Assembly: GCA_947561395.2 (NCBI GenBank)
Contig: OX387190.1
Span: 29,134,858 to 29,198,857, forward strand
Direction: 5' to 3'
Source of the DNA: Buxus sempervirens
Taxonomy: Eukaryota > Streptophyta > Magnoliopsida > Buxales > Buxaceae
DNA: 64,000 nt
Shown here: piece by piece, positions 10,978 to 22,864 of the stretch
Layout: each line of letters starts with the position of its first letter
How positions within the stretch are numbered: position 1 is the first letter of the stretch
The notes under the pieces: generated by a model
What the model was told of the DNA's origin: nothing
Seen by the model: the letters and a program-made list of their open reading frames with translations, nothing else
Databases searched by the model: none
Made by a program: the position numbers and the translations under genes

Positions 10978-12585
10978 CTACAATAATGCCAACAAAACTA
11001 GTAATGACAATGCCACAGTACTTGCACCAGATAGCATCTTGAGCCTGCTACCATCACTCTCTATTTGTACGGGGAAGAGGCAACTCCCTTGTGAATAATT
11101 CTTCTTTGTTATCATGGCTAGTCCCTCAAAGTCACATGCCTCAACATCCTGGCTTTGCATTTGAAAATACATATTGAAAGCATACGATATGTTCCCGTAA
11201 ACATCCAAGTGATCGCACGATGTTCCATAACCCAAGCTCGAGCAATCCCCAAGCGAGCATGCGTAGTTGACGTTTGGCGGTACCTGGCTCATGTTCGTCG
11301 CCTCTGCCTTGTTTAACACACACCACTGTGCAGGCAAGTACTGAACTCCCTTAGCAGGTACTAGATACCTCTCCTGTCCATCTCCCTTAAGATCCATGGG
11401 AAACTTAGGCTTCCCATCAAATCGAAAGATCCCCCAATGTCGCTCGAAGTTACCGGGTGCGACACTCTTCATGTTCTCGTCGAAAAGCCCGAAGAGGTAC
11501 ACATCCACGTGAACTGGCCTCATTGGGGTTCCTTTTTTGTGTGCCATCTTCCTCATGAATCCGTCATAGAACCTCTGGGCCTTTTCAATGTTGGCATTCT
11601 TGTCTCCGTCGGTCGGCCAGCCGATTTCCCCAACAATGATCTCCAAGTCAGGAACACCAGACTTCTTCAATGACCAAACAAGGGTATCAAAGTTGGCATC
11701 AAACACATTGGTGTACTGAACACCCTTGTCGGTGATCGGCTTCGCTCCACCATCGAAGAAAGCAAAATCAACTGGGAAATTTGGGTTTTGGAAGAGACTA
11801 AGGAATGGATAGATGTTAACGACGAAGGGCGCCTTCTTGGAGTGAAGGAACTTGACTATTTGGACCATAAGCTTCCTTATGTCCTTTCGGAAGTTCCCGT
11901 CCGATGGTTTATCGGTTGCAGATGCATAGACATCTGCATTGAGAGGAACTGTGGCTTTGATCTTGTCTCCATGACCAGCCTCATCAAGAGCTCTTTGAAT
12001 GTTTTGCAATGCAGGAAAAGTGGATTTTAAGAAACTACCATTGTAACTCGTGAGGAAAGGTTCATTTCCAACAGCAACATACCTATAAATGTTGGCAATA
12101 ATTAAAACCCAGAATCTAATTTTTGCCCCTCTTTCCAGAAAACATGAACATCAATATTCAAAAAAGGAACAAACTTAAGAGATACCAATTATCTGAAATT
12201 TAAAGAAAAGAAGGTATGGAGACACAAAGACGTTGAAGATGGTTTACAACCTAATATCGACGCCGCCTTTGTACAAATGTTTAGTGACATTCTCCTTCAC
12301 CCAATCCTTAGCATTATCATAATCTCCGCTGAATTTGGTGAGCTGATCATTCGGGATCGCAACCATGACTTCCATACCACTTCCTGCTAAGGCACTCACT
12401 GTCCAAGAATCCGCATCGAACAACTTCACCTTCTTCATCCCATTAGCCTTGAGCATGTGAACGACGGTGTCCGGCAGCATGGGGTTCGACATAATGTTTC
12501 CCCAGTTCACGCCAATACCGCCGGCGAGATTGGCCGAGACCAAGAGTATGCAAGAGATCCATGTGAGGACCTCAGCTGGGGCCAT
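10978..12585 (-). CDS. GPI-anchored glucan endo-1,3-beta-glucosidase (GH17 plus X8/CBM43)
   Basis: This enzyme would cleave beta-1,3-glucan (callose) at the cell wall or plasmodesmata. Two exons join in phase, 12251-12585 and 10978-12082 (AG|G at the join gives Arg112), giving 479 residues. A signal peptide covers about residues 1-22 (ISCILLVSANLAGG). The GH17 barrel follows from GIGVNWGN. VAVGNEPF supplies the predicted proton donor Glu119, and IVGEIGWPTDG the nucleophile Glu264. An X8 domain with its Cys set runs from WCVLNKAE (about 365) to GSCLFPV (about 450). A short linker and a hydrophobic tail (STVALSLLVLLALL) end the protein and signal GPI attachment. The layout matches Arabidopsis proteins such as AT5G58090. 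The start is the ATG that begins the signal peptide. A Pack-MULE terminal repeat begins only about 220 bp upstream. Confidence 0.95.
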
Positions 12586-12803
12586 GGTTGGAGCCTCAAT
12601 ATTTACAGAGAAGAGTGAGAAGGAGGGGCGTGATGACTTGGTGGGGTCAAGGAGGTTTTGGAGAATGAGGAAATGGTGGATGGTTTTGTGGGGTTTGTGG
12701 AAGGAGAGGTGAGAATGATTGGGAATGCGAGAATTTAGCGTGAAAGACGGGTCTCCAGAGTCTTCACTTGTTGTTCTGAAGGTTTGAGGGAAAGCCCTTT
12801 TGT

Positions 12804-13050
12804 TACAGACTTAACCGCCAAAGGAGAGGCTTAAAAAGCAACCGATTTCCTCTCCACAAGACGAATGGTCTTGCGTGCGCCCATTGCGCGACACGCCTTC
12901 TCACTCCATCCCTCCTCTTTTTTTGGAACGGCAACGGCCTCCGTTCCGTGTCGTTCGAGTCGCGTTTTTCGAGCCTCGTTCGAACGAGATTCTGAAACCC
13001 CAAATTTTCAAAAATCCCTCCACCCATTTCACCTCCGCCATTTTCGTCTC
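12804..13050 (+). repeat. Left terminal inverted repeat of the Pack-MULE-like element
   Basis: Shares with the reverse complement of 20306-20556 the blocks agcaaccgatttcc, cgaatggtcttg, cattgcgcgacacgc, cggcaacggcctc and tcgaacgagattctgaaacc, in the same order. A second, shorter tandem copy of its inner part (cgttcgaacgag to the ccgccattttc words) follows at 13069-13152. The gc-rich frame around 12803-13272 is repeat sequence, not a gene. It lies just upstream of the captured NAA20 start. Confidence 0.8.
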
Positions 13051-13177
13051 CGTTAGTAGGATTTCTGCCTCGTTCGAACGAGCTCGAACGAGATCCCCCG
13101 AAAATTTCAAAAACCCCTCTCCGCCGTTTTCTTCTGCCATTTTCATCACCATTTTAAAGCGATAAAACGCTGTGTTT

Positions 13178-13206
13178 GAGAGAGAGAGAGAGAGAGCGAT
13201 CGATCG
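13178..13206 (+). repeat. (GA)n followed by (GATC)n microsatellite
   Basis: About nine GA units followed by cgatcgatcg, ending directly before the NAA20 ATG at 13207. GA tracts are common in plant 5' leaders and this one probably belonged to the original NAA20 5' UTR. Confidence 0.7.
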
Positions 13207-14787
13207 ATGACGACGACTCGTAGGTTTTGCTGCAACGATCTCCTTCAGTTTGCGTCCGTAAATCTCGACCACCTGACAGAAACTGTAAGTTTTTTGTCGA
13301 GTTGTTCTTCTCCGCTTTCTATTTCCACTTGTCTTTTACGACTTTCTTGTTTCAATTTGGAAGCTAATGAGTGATTTCCTTTTCATTTTTCTTTTGGTTG
13401 CGCACGTTCGTTCTAAAATAACGATTTTTCAGTTCAACATGTCCTTTTACATGACATACTTGGCTAGATGGCCGGATTACTTCCATGTTGCTGAAGGTCC
13501 TGGGAAACAGATCATGGGTTACAGTAAGCCCTTTCGTTCGAAACCTACTTTTGTTTTCTTATTCCGTATTCTTTATGACTTTTTGCACTTCGATCTTCGT
13601 GGTTCTTTAATGATTTTGTTTACTTATTTTATTTAACTTTTTGATCGGTCAATTGAAATGTGCCAGTGATGTTAGGTTTATATGATTCATGTGTTGGAGC
13701 GAAGTTAAAATTTCTGCCGTTGAAGAAAAAAAAAGGGTCTTGAATAGAATCCTGCCGTTGAAATGGGATGTTTGGGATATAAGAAAATTATGCATGGCTG
13801 GATCATTTTATCCCAAATCTTAAGACTCTTTATCGAAGGAGGAATGTGGATGAATTTTAAATCGAAAGTAGTCTGTCTTGTAATTTTCTGGTATTTGGTT
13901 AATGCACCTTATGTTGAAAGGGGGAACACAGACTGCTAATTTTATGTTCAAAATTGGTTTCTACATCAACACACTAATATTGATATATTGCAATTCACTC
14001 TAGATGACTGGAAAGAGAAATTAAAAGAGAATTCGGTGCAAAAATCATGAAGGGATTTCTTTTAATATTTTTTTTAAAAAAAAAAAAGAAAGATTGGAAG
14101 TTTCTTTTTGATAATTTTTGAGGACCTGATCGGCAACGTGATAGATTTGTGTAGAAAACTTTTCTACACCTGCTGTTTCAGATCTTGCAAATTATATTTG
14201 TGTTGAAAAGTTTTCTGCTTTTGGATTAGAAATGTATATTCTGCATCTATGATTCAGATTGAGTCCAATTTGCCAACCAGTTATATTTGGTTTTGTGAAA
14301 TTCTCATACATTGTGCTTGTTATGATTTTTTAGGAGACAATCTGTTTTGATACTTTTTCAGCATGAAATTTTGGAATTTATATGGAAAAAGAGATGAATA
14401 CTTCTGATTGCATTCTTTAGCCAGGAATACCTAAGCTGTTGCTTCTCTTCTTTGTAGTCAAAACTTATTTGCTATCATGAGGTTTCTTTTACTGATATCC
14501 CTGTCAATTAGTGAATTTGTGTAGGGTAAACGAATCTGAAATAGTCTTTTCTTCTTGTTTAATGTCTAGGCGCTAAATGTTATTAAACTTACAAAATATT
14601 CTTTAATCCTAGGATTTGGTTACCTTTTAATGAGAAATTTCTCTTTTATGTTTTCAGTTATGGGAAAAGTTGAGGGGCAAGGTGCATCATGGCATGGCCA
14701 TGTAACTGCAGTAACTGTTGCTCCAGAGTATCGGAGGCAACAACTAGCCAAAAAACTCATGCACATGCTAGAACACGTCAGTGACAT
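13207..14787 (+). pseudogene. NAA20: 5' half of NAA20 (NatB catalytic subunit), truncated
   Basis: NAA20 is the GNAT-fold N-alpha-acetyltransferase of the NatB complex, which acetylates nascent chains starting Met-Asp/Glu/Asn/Gln. Three exons join in phase: 13207-13284 (MTTTRRFCCNDLLQFASVNL), 13433-13523 (FNMSFYMTYLARWPDYFHVA) and 14658-14787 (IMGKVEGQGASWHGHVTAVT, then the acetyl-CoA loop PEYRRQQLAKKLM). All have good GT/AG borders and no internal stop. After HVSD the normal gene continues with about 75 residues, including YFVDLFVRASN and the EKLGY motif. I found none of these up to 16130, so only about 99 of about 174 residues remain. Read-through of the last donor gives Met then a stop. 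The exon quality suggests a fairly recent capture. A short protein or a chimeric RNA is possible but a working enzyme is not. Confidence 0.85.
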
Positions 14788-15670
14788 GTAAGTTGGGCAT
14801 GATTTGAATGTACAAGAAAATTTCACATGGAGTTTTGGAAATTTTTTTTACAAGTGTAGTACTTATGTATAACTTGGTCTCGTTTTACACGTTTGTCTAG
14901 CTTATTGCAACCCCTTCATTCGTATCCTTGATGCATTTTTTTGTCAGTCTTATTTCATAATATGTAACTGCCTTCACAGTGCTAAACTAAAATAGTGATG
15001 TCTATTTTATTTGTATGAGAACATTTCATATTCTCACAGAATTTTTGCAGCAACATGCTTCCAGTTATTCAAACTCATCCTAGATATAGCTCGAATGTGA
15101 GGTTTGGTTTGGCTTGTCCCAACAATTGTTGGTTAATCATCTGGAAAGCTGATGTCTATTTTTAAAACGAACTAATGAATCAAATCTCCTAGTAATGATC
15201 CAAGGTTGTAGCTTGTAATCACCAAAAAATTTTTTTTTTAATTTATTTTATAATATGTAAAAGAAGTACTATATAAAGATATGATGAGATCACGGTCTCA
15301 TATTTGTACCAACAATTTTTGTTCATGCATGCGTGGATTTTCCAGATATTTTACTCTTGATAAAATTGTGGCAACCTAATCTAGCTGGAGATATAATTTT
15401 TGAAAGACTTGATGGTGGAATAGGATTTGTGTTGCCAAAAACAACTTATTGGGAAAAGGCATTTTGTTGATGTGGAAGCATTTGTGCTTTTGGAATCATT
15501 TGAATGTATCCAAGTTTTTACCCTGTTAAAAGAAGAGACTAATTGGTGTAGTTGAGAAGTCACAACACTCCGAGCAGCATTATTTGGATGGACAAGAACA
15601 TAATCCAAACTTGGACTTCAATGAGCATAAAAGAGCCTGTGTGGTAGTTTGACAGCATGGCTATTAAATT

Positions 15671-15740
15671 TTTTTTTTTTGGAACTCAGGGTATCCGGCC
15701 CTACTCAGGCAATTACTTGAAGATTGCTTTGGCCAGACAT
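15671..15740 (-). mobile_element. SINE-like 3' tail fragment
   Basis: On the minus strand the sequence ends '...ggataccctgagttcc' followed by a run of about 12 A. The same ending is present at 29652-29775, where more of the element survives. Only about 60 bp are recognisable here. Confidence 0.45.
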
Positions 15741-16068
15741 AATATTAATTTGCAGTTAGGTCCAATTTGATTGTGGGTAACCCATATTTCATGCAGACTG
15801 TATTGTTCTCTCCATTATCATTAGCACTTGATTATGAAATGAGAGGAACTAGATTTTTGCTTCTTGGCTGAAATTAAGAACTCAATGTGAGGTAGGATTA
15901 ATGGCTAATGAACGTAAAGATGAAAAGGTGAACAGCTCCTAATATCTGGAGAAAATAGATGGCTTCTTAACAAATTCACTAGGTGGTTGGTGAATTTGTG
16001 TTTTGATAGCTAGTTTCAAACGTTCTGGTATTGTAGTTCAAGTTGTTTATTTATTTATTTTTTCTTAA

Positions 16069-16345
<277 letters not shown>

Positions 16346-17428
16346 TCAGTTTGTTGGGAGGCGGCTTGAAAAGTCTATTTCATAAGGCGAATGTTATTCA
16401 TATTACAATGTAGGATGATCTATAATTGCAGCATGCGGTTCTCTCAAATTAGTGAAGTGAGCAGGGTGTGGGCATTTCATACGAGTTCGACAGGTCTAGT
16501 TTCTTCTGCTTGCTGATGAGATGACCTCGTTTTTGTTTTCTCCTTTGTTAGGAGGCCTTAATGTTGGAGATACATAACAAGTTACCTTTTTTCTATTTTT
16601 TTTTTCTCCATTAAATGGGATACCTCTATGTGACTTTATCAAGTTGTGTAATGTTGGATTTATAATTATAGATTGTACTTGAATAAGTGATATGAAACCT
16701 GAGTTCCTGTTTCTCTCTTTCATCTAGATCTTGGGACTTGTCTCTTTAGGCTATCCATAGTTTTGGTACTTCTTGGACAAGGTGTGTTATGGGTTCTCTC
16801 GGTTGGTGGCAGTACATGTGGAAATGAAAGTCTTGATAACTTTTCCCCGTTGTGTGGTGCTTGTAAAATCTTAAATAATGTTTCTACTACCAAAGGCAAA
16901 AAGACCCCTCAAAATTTATAAATTCACCAGCTTGTCCCTAGGAATTCTATCTGTGAGTAGGAGGGACATCAGACTCCAACATCGTTAGTCATCTACTAAA
17001 TAAAAAGGAATAAGGTGAGGTGTCCTTTGTAACAACTTGAGTACTTCTATTCTCAACTTTACCTAACGTTTTGAACTTTTCAATTCACACAGTCAATCTG
17101 TCTTTAAATTTTGGCAAAACTGCGTGGAGAAAAAATATGGTAAAATAGAATCAAGTTTCACAAGACTACACCGCTAGGAATGACGACCCTTTTTCTTTTT
17201 TGCAATGATAGGTTACTTGAAGTCTTGAACTGCAAACGTGTACCTCACAACAAAAGAGCAGAGTTGAATGAAAGACTTTGAAAATCAAAATCAGATTCTT
17301 ATTGGCTTGGGGAAGAGGTTGAGAAGATCTCTAATATGGGGATCTTAACACCTATTTGAAGAAATATTATATCCTCATAAGACATTCTATAACAAAACTC
17401 AAAAGAGAGCTCATTCATGCACCTAACA
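16346..17428. other. Interior of the Pack-MULE-like element, no gene recognised
   Basis: The first part may be the ABCF1 3' UTR. The rest has no recognised coding or repeat sequence. The boundary with the PUB14 fragment lies near 17430, where its protein similarity stops abruptly. Confidence 0.4.
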
Positions 17429-17429
17429 A

Positions 17430-20049
17430 AGTCTATGCCACAATACAATACTCCTGTGTCCGATGGTCAGAGGATGAGAGTAGTTTAACAAGCAGTGAAA
17501 TGGCTCCTGCCTCAGCAATGCATATCCTGTTATCTGCATTTCTCTTTGCCAGTAATCGGAGCTCACCAGCAGCTGCCCTCTGCTCTTCCATGTTCTCACT
17601 TGATAATCTATGCAATAAGGCATCAATGGCTGCTCGATCACAGTCTGAAGCATAGCCGGCTGACTTCCTATTTCTACAACTCCCTTGATTTTGTGGCATT
17701 TCAACACCATTGCTCTCGCACCACTGAGCAATTAAACTCTTCAAGACGTAGTTAGGCGTGAGGGCAGTGTGTGACAGGGTCTGCGGTATCTTGGAACAGG
17801 TCTTGTGCCCAGCTTCTAACTATTTCTGGATGCAGGACCGCTCATATGTCTGCAAAAGCCAGTAAAACTGAAATTTAAGAATGTCTGCTCGGGTCTAAAC
17901 AATTAAAATACAATGGGGTAGCAAAGGTACCCGTTCATTAACTTCCTCTGATATATGGAGTTTAGCATAAGGAATTTCACTCAATATGCTTTTTCAATTT
18001 GTTCTGTCACCTCTCGGAAGTTATCTGCTATCTTGTCCTGTCGAAAAGCCTGCAACATATAAATTACAACTTATCTTCAATCATAGGCCTTATTCAGGTC
18101 AATGGTTTGTTCACTTGATACCCACTGCAGAACTGATTTAAGGAGTAACATTGAAAAAGTTAACACTCAGCTTAAATGACGATAATGAAACGCAAAAAAT
18201 TCGTAATAGTTTTTCAGCACAATAGAAGAGAATGAAATTGTTAAGTTTATAATTTTAAACGGTTGAACTCGGTGCTTCCCTTTATTGTTAAGCTCATGAT
18301 ATACATACAAGACTCACAATCATTTCTTGCTTGTATGAAAAACAAGGAGACATCTGTTGGGAAAAACAACTCACTTTTTCCCTCTCTGTGTAAATTATGA
18401 GAATAAAACAAATGAGGAAAATCGGAAACCAGAAAAATAACACCAGGATTTTTTACATGAAAACCCTCCAATGTGAAGGGAAAAACCACGGGACCTAGTC
18501 CAGATAAACTTCCACTATGAAATAATGGGAATACAACTTCAAGAGGAAAGCATCTCTTGGATTACAGGATAACTTCACCAAACAAAAGGTGGAAACCCAT
18601 ACCGTATAAGGACTGTAATAGTACCTCAATATCAAACTTCAGCTGAGCTGGAATCAATCTGCACTTGTGGATGATTACTTCACATGTAGCTTCTCTGACA
18701 AGAATAACTCTATTATTGTCTTACACTTCTCTCTCTCTCTCTGAAAGTGCTTCAAAAAGTATGAATTTAGGATGATCTCTAATGACAAAGATTATGCCCC
18801 TTTATATAGGCATAATCACACGTAACAAAAACGCGTACATGCGTTTTGTCGCTTTGGTTTCTGCACTGCCTTTTTTTGCTTCATTGTTTTTTGCCTCTTC
18901 AATCACCTGTCGTTTCAGCTACTAACTTTCATTGTTTTGCCTCTTCAATCACCTGTCCGTTCAGCTTCAGTGTTTTTGCCTGGTGAGAGACATGTGGGCC
19001 TGGTCCCAATATGAGACAGGACACCACAACAACATCATTCCTGTGCAGATCCAGAATCATATCAAGGTTGCATATAAAACCTTAAAATCATCATATCTTT
19101 TCAGCAAATCAAATCCTATTGTTCAGATTCCAGAAAATGATACCCAAACAAACTTATAGCTTTTGCCTAGAAATTGAAAATCAAATAATAACCATAAAAA
19201 GCCTTTATTCCCAATACTGGAAACCAAAGTCACCTCCTATGCAGCAGTCAAGAATAAATTTAAGAGTACAGAGAAAGAAGGCAATTTTCGGAAGGATCTT
19301 CGGTCAAATTAGCATAGTGCTAGAAGATGAAAGTTCCCAAAATGTGACTCCAAAGTAAACAGGTAGAAATCTTGTATTGTACTGATTACTTAGCAGCCCA
19401 ATTCACAGAAACAACTCAGCGGACATGTCTATAACAGAGGAATTTCTTATTGACCTGGAAATCCTTCTGGGTCCGTTCTCTGTGATTCATTTACCAATCT
19501 GCATTGTTCCAAAATCCAAGGATAGATTCCTTAAACAGATTCTGAGAAATGAATACTTGGATTAGTCCGACTAGTAATGAAATCGATTTATGATGTTAGA
19601 CTTGGATCGCATCCACAACCATCACGACATTAGGCAATTAAGTAATGTGTTTAAATTGCAAAGATTTCGAATTTTTCACTTTGAATAACTTGCAAAGATC
19701 AACCTAATGAAATAACAAATCAAATAACATAGTCGGAGTCAATAAACCAAATTACAGTACCCCGAAAATGAACAGAGGTACCTGATAGAGCTTGCTCCCT
19801 TCATGAACCGATCGGAGAAGCTCCTTTGCTGACTCCAAAGCAGCTTTCAACGATTCCAGAGCCTGAACCTCTTCCTCCCCGAGAGCTGTCTCGCTGTCCT
19901 TGAGTTCCTCAAAAAGCGGGCTCAAGAGCTTCACCCTCCTAGCGAGATTACCGTAGAGGTTCTTCGATGCGTTCCGACAATCGGGGAACCCAGTTCAAAA
20001 TCTCAGCGAGTTGATCAACCACCTCCTTCGGTTCCTCTATCGGCCCCAT
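17430..20049 (-). pseudogene. PUB14: 5' part of a PUB14-like U-box/ARM E3 ligase gene, broken
   Basis: PUB13/14 proteins are E3 ubiquitin ligases with an N-terminal UND domain, a U-box and ARM repeats. Exon 1 (19782-20049) starts MGPIEEPKEVVDQLAEIL, shifts frame by one base near 20010, then gives NLYGNLARRVKLLSPLFEEL to SKLYQ. Exon 2 (17931-18049) gives FRQDKIADNFREVTEQIE, shifts frame, then LSEIPYAKLHISEEVNER. The next exon seen (17849 downward) starts TYERSCIQ, has a stop where Trp belongs, and continues [20 protein letters not shown] into the first ARM repeat before ending near 17430. The exon with the U-box core (CPISLELMKDPV-type motif) is gone: exon 2's donor and the last exon's acceptor are only 81 bp apart. 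A solo LTR sits in intron 1. It cannot make an E3 ligase. Confidence 0.85.
18355..19031 (+). mobile_element. Copia-type solo LTR, 677 bp
   Basis: Begins TGTTGGGAAAAACAACTC and ends CACCACAACA, flanked by a perfect 5-bp duplication ACATC (18350-18354 and 19032-19036). The internal phrase 'gggaaaaaccacgggacc' near 18478 is typical of a widespread plant copia LTR family (recognised from memory). A 'ctttatataggc' stretch (18799-18810) looks like its TATA box. It lies in intron 1 of the PUB14 fragment. No internal coding region, so it is a solo LTR. Confidence 0.82.
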
Positions 20050-20305
20050 CTGGAACACTAATTCAATTAACAAATTCAAACCCACCGAAAAAAGAAAACT
20101 CCGCCCCCCCACCCCGCCCCCCCGGAAGAGATCCATAACATTTTAAAAATGGAAAATATAGAAAAGAAACTGAATTAAAAAAAATGGAAAACTGATACCA
20201 AGTCTCTTCAAGGAAACGTGAGAGAGCCCATGGAGATTGAACGACCGTTACCCAAAAAAAAAATGGGGATTGAACGACCATTTTAGTCGGCAGGAATATC
20301 AATGC

Positions 20306-20556
20306 GCACAAGAGATGAAAATTTCAGGTGAAATGGCGAAGTGGGATTTTTCAAATTTTCGGGTTTCAGAATCTCGTTCGAATGAGGCTCGAACGAACGC
20401 GGAACAGAGGCCGTTGCCGCTTGAAAAACTAACGGATGATCAAGAGAGAGAGAATGAGGACGCGTGTCGCGCAATGCGGACACTCAAGACCATTCGTAAG
20501 AATGGGTGGAAAGGAAATCGGTTGCTCAAAAAGTCGTTTTTTTAACGGTTGAGATT
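20306..20556 (-). repeat. Right terminal inverted repeat of the Pack-MULE-like element
   Basis: Reverse complement of the left repeat at 12804-13050, with shared blocks in the same order and an indel-rich alignment at the outer end (ctcaaccg against cttaaccg). Open frames on both strands here (20237-20545, 20283-20483) are repeat sequence. The PUB14 fragment starts about 260 bp inside it. Confidence 0.78.
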
Positions 20557-20799
20557 TGCTTTTGTAGGCAGCTTGAGGTCATATTTACCTTTGAGGTTCC
20601 TTAATCAATGAATTTTATTGTCAGATCAGATAAAAGAGGCCTGTACGAAGCTAATGGAAAGATGATGAGCTTGGAGTTCTTTCACAGAAGAGATCATTGG
20701 CAAAACCTTGGATCTGTTGTCTAAAAAGACATGAATAGAATGTATAAAATAAAAGTTACAAAGGCAGATTAACTGGATATGATTTTTGATAGAGCAAGA

Positions 20800-21157
20800 T
20801 AGGGAAATTGGTTTTTAGTGATGTTTTTCAAAATCATTCAGTTTCAGTGCCAATTCTTGGTAATTGGCTTTTAGTGATACCTTTTTAACATAATTGAGGA
20901 TCGGTGTCATTTTGCTGTTCATTAAAAGTTTTTTCTAAAATGCTCTCAAAAGACTTTAAAAACCTTTTCATTCATTTTGTTACAAGTATAGTTTGCAAGT
21001 CTTTTTGAAGACATTTTCAGAAGAATTTTTTAATGAACAGTAAAATAACATCGATTCTCAATTATATCAAAAAAGTATCAGTAAAAAACAATTACGAAGA
21101 ATTGGCCGACTAAATCTGAATTATTTTAAAAAATCATCACTATAAACAAATTTTCCC
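20800..21157. mobile_element. MITE, 358 bp, with about 150-bp inverted arms
   Basis: The arms start TAGGGAAATTGG and, on the other strand, GGGAAAATTTG. They run in parallel through 'ccaattcttggtaattg', 'agtgatacctttttaa', 'ataattgaggatcg' and 'ctgttcattaaaa'. Flanks GAGCAAGA (20792-20799) and GAGCAAGG (21158-21165) match at 7 of 8 bases, which fits a hAT-type MITE. Related sequence lies at 47370-47960. It sits just outside the right end of the Pack-MULE-like element. Confidence 0.78.
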
Positions 21158-21548
21158 GAGCAAGGAAGAGAGACGAGATTCATGTTATTGACTTGACTTT
21201 TGTGGAAATTGGCTTATGATGATCATATGTTGGGCATCTTTCTTTCTCCCTCTCCTTTTTTTTTTTAAGTACGGTTAGCCTTGTAATACTGCTATTCTTT
21301 GGGTCCATCTATGAATACTAACAATAGTGTAAGTTATTGAAATATTTCTACCTTGATTTTTGCTTGGATTCAATGCAGAACTTTTAAGCTACCCCATTAA
21401 TCATTGCAAACAACAAATAATGATCTCCCAATACATTTGGGTAACTACTAGAATCAGTTTATGGTTGATGTTTTGTCAAGGCATGTTACATTCACAAAAA
21501 AAAAAGGGAAGGAAATTTTATTTTTAAATTTAACCAGCACAAAAAAAC

Positions 21549-21619
21549 TGCACCAGCCGGGAATCGAACCCGGGTCTGTACCGTGGCAGGGTACTATTCT
21601 ACCACTAGACCACTGGTGC
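21549..21619 (-). tRNA. trnG-GCC: tRNA-Gly (anticodon GCC)
   Basis: The minus strand reads GCACCAGTGGTCTAGTGG at the 5' end and CCCGGGTTCGATTCCCGG in the T arm, closing with CTGGTGC and discriminator A. The acceptor stem GCACCAG/CTGGTGC pairs fully. The anticodon arm GTACC-CTGCCAC-GGTAC presents GCC. It has 71 nt and no intron, and GGTTCGATTCC is a perfect box B. A run of T follows the 3' end on the minus strand (the 'aaaaaaa' at 21541-21547), giving the Pol III terminator. This is a nuclear-type tRNA and looks functional. Confidence 0.97.
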
Positions 21620-21789
21620 TTATTGTGGTTGATATTGACAGCCAAGAAAAGAATTTAAATAATAGATAAATTTTAAAAAACCGTTCCAATTAATTAATTT
21701 TTCATCTTCTTTGGTTTTTCCCTTTTAACTCTTTCTAAAGCAAATCGCTTTTCTGATCACAAGACATTTTCTAGCTCAGTTGAAAATTT

Positions 21790-22135
21790 TCTTACCGCCC
21801 AAAGACAAACTTATTGTGGTTGAAGATAGTTCTTATCAGTTGTAAGATTAAACAAACAGACTTCACTTCCCTTTCCCGAAATCGCTTACAAACTCGGATT
21901 ACAGACTCCTAAATAACCCCAACGGTTGCAACAGTAGGTAGCCTGAACTGAGCAATACCCTGAATCAACGACAATATGAAAGACAGATACAACACATTAC
22001 TTGCCATCGTAATCTCGTTTTTCCCTGATGAACCCAGGGTCCTGCTTTCTCAAAATAATCCTGGTTTACCATTTTTTCCCCAAAATTCTAGTCATTACAT
22101 TTGCCCAAATCACTGAAACCAGCCTCCGATGACCG
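21790..22135 (-). pseudogene. Decayed partial copy of OHP2 (exon 1 end plus intron start)
   Basis: Reverse-strand sequence at about 22015-22130 lines up with the end of OHP2 exon 1 at 8784-8910. Shared words include acttgccat/acctgccat, 'cctgatgaaccca', 'caaaataatcctgg' and 'ccattttttc'. The alignment carries on into the first part of the intron (21790-22010 against 8610-8780: accgcccaaa, 'ttgtggttg' and 'tagttcttatcag'). Several indels destroy the frame. Because the intron is included it comes from a DNA duplication, not a retrocopy. It is about 13 kb from the working gene, across the Pack-MULE-like insertion. Confidence 0.72.
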
Positions 22136-22139
22136 CGAG

Positions 22140-22864
22140 GCAGAGAAGGAAGAGAGATAGAGAGGTGCAGTGTATCAAAGGTTTAACCCAAATGAAAGAA
22201 GTTGGATTTTGAAGCAACAAAGAATAATCTAACTGGAATCCACGCTCAGGCTAAAACCCTGTCCAAACCCTTTAAGGACTATGAATAAAGAGCATATACC
22301 CAGTTGCCCCTAGATGGTTGAGCAGCTTGCTTGTATAAGTTTTCCAAGTTACAAGCCCTTATAACAGATTCTGCACAAAGGGATAGACGAAGCGATTGAA
22401 TAAAAAGATGGAAGCTGCATCATTCAATTGTCTTTGACGGTGCAACTGTACTATGGGCACTAGCATGATTGTCAGCCACATAAAAGGAGGACCTGTACAT
22501 AAATTGAGGGTAACTTATGTAACAATCATCAAGAAGAAAATTTAATACAGTAATTACAAATAAAACAATGGATAGTGTAACTTGTTGCAGAAAAGCATGT
22601 AATTTCGACATTGCAAGTAATAGGAAAAGAATCTAGGGAAAGCTCAAGCACATCACAAGACTCAAATTCCTATAGATGCAGAAAATGAGCAATCTGAACA
22701 AATAAACACACGTACAAAAACCCTCATAACCATCATACGGAGGTCAAAGCTGTAACCAAGAGGCGATAAATGGTTATCTTTGGTATCATTAACTTGGAGC
22801 ACAGTTGCTTTTAGACTCGAGAGCTCAATTGGTTAGCAGGTTGGTGACAAAGTGTGGCTGGTTG
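22140..22864. other. Intergenic, no gene seen
   Basis: AT-rich spacer between the OHP2 remnant and the 3' end of the next gene. The last few hundred bases may be its 3' UTR. The 63-codon frame at 22420-22611 has no family motif. Confidence 0.4.

Noticed and set aside
12803..13272. Overlapping open frames on both strands (up to 123 codons)
   Set aside because: They fall in the terminal repeat of the Pack-MULE-like element, are Arg/Ser-rich on both strands and have no family match.
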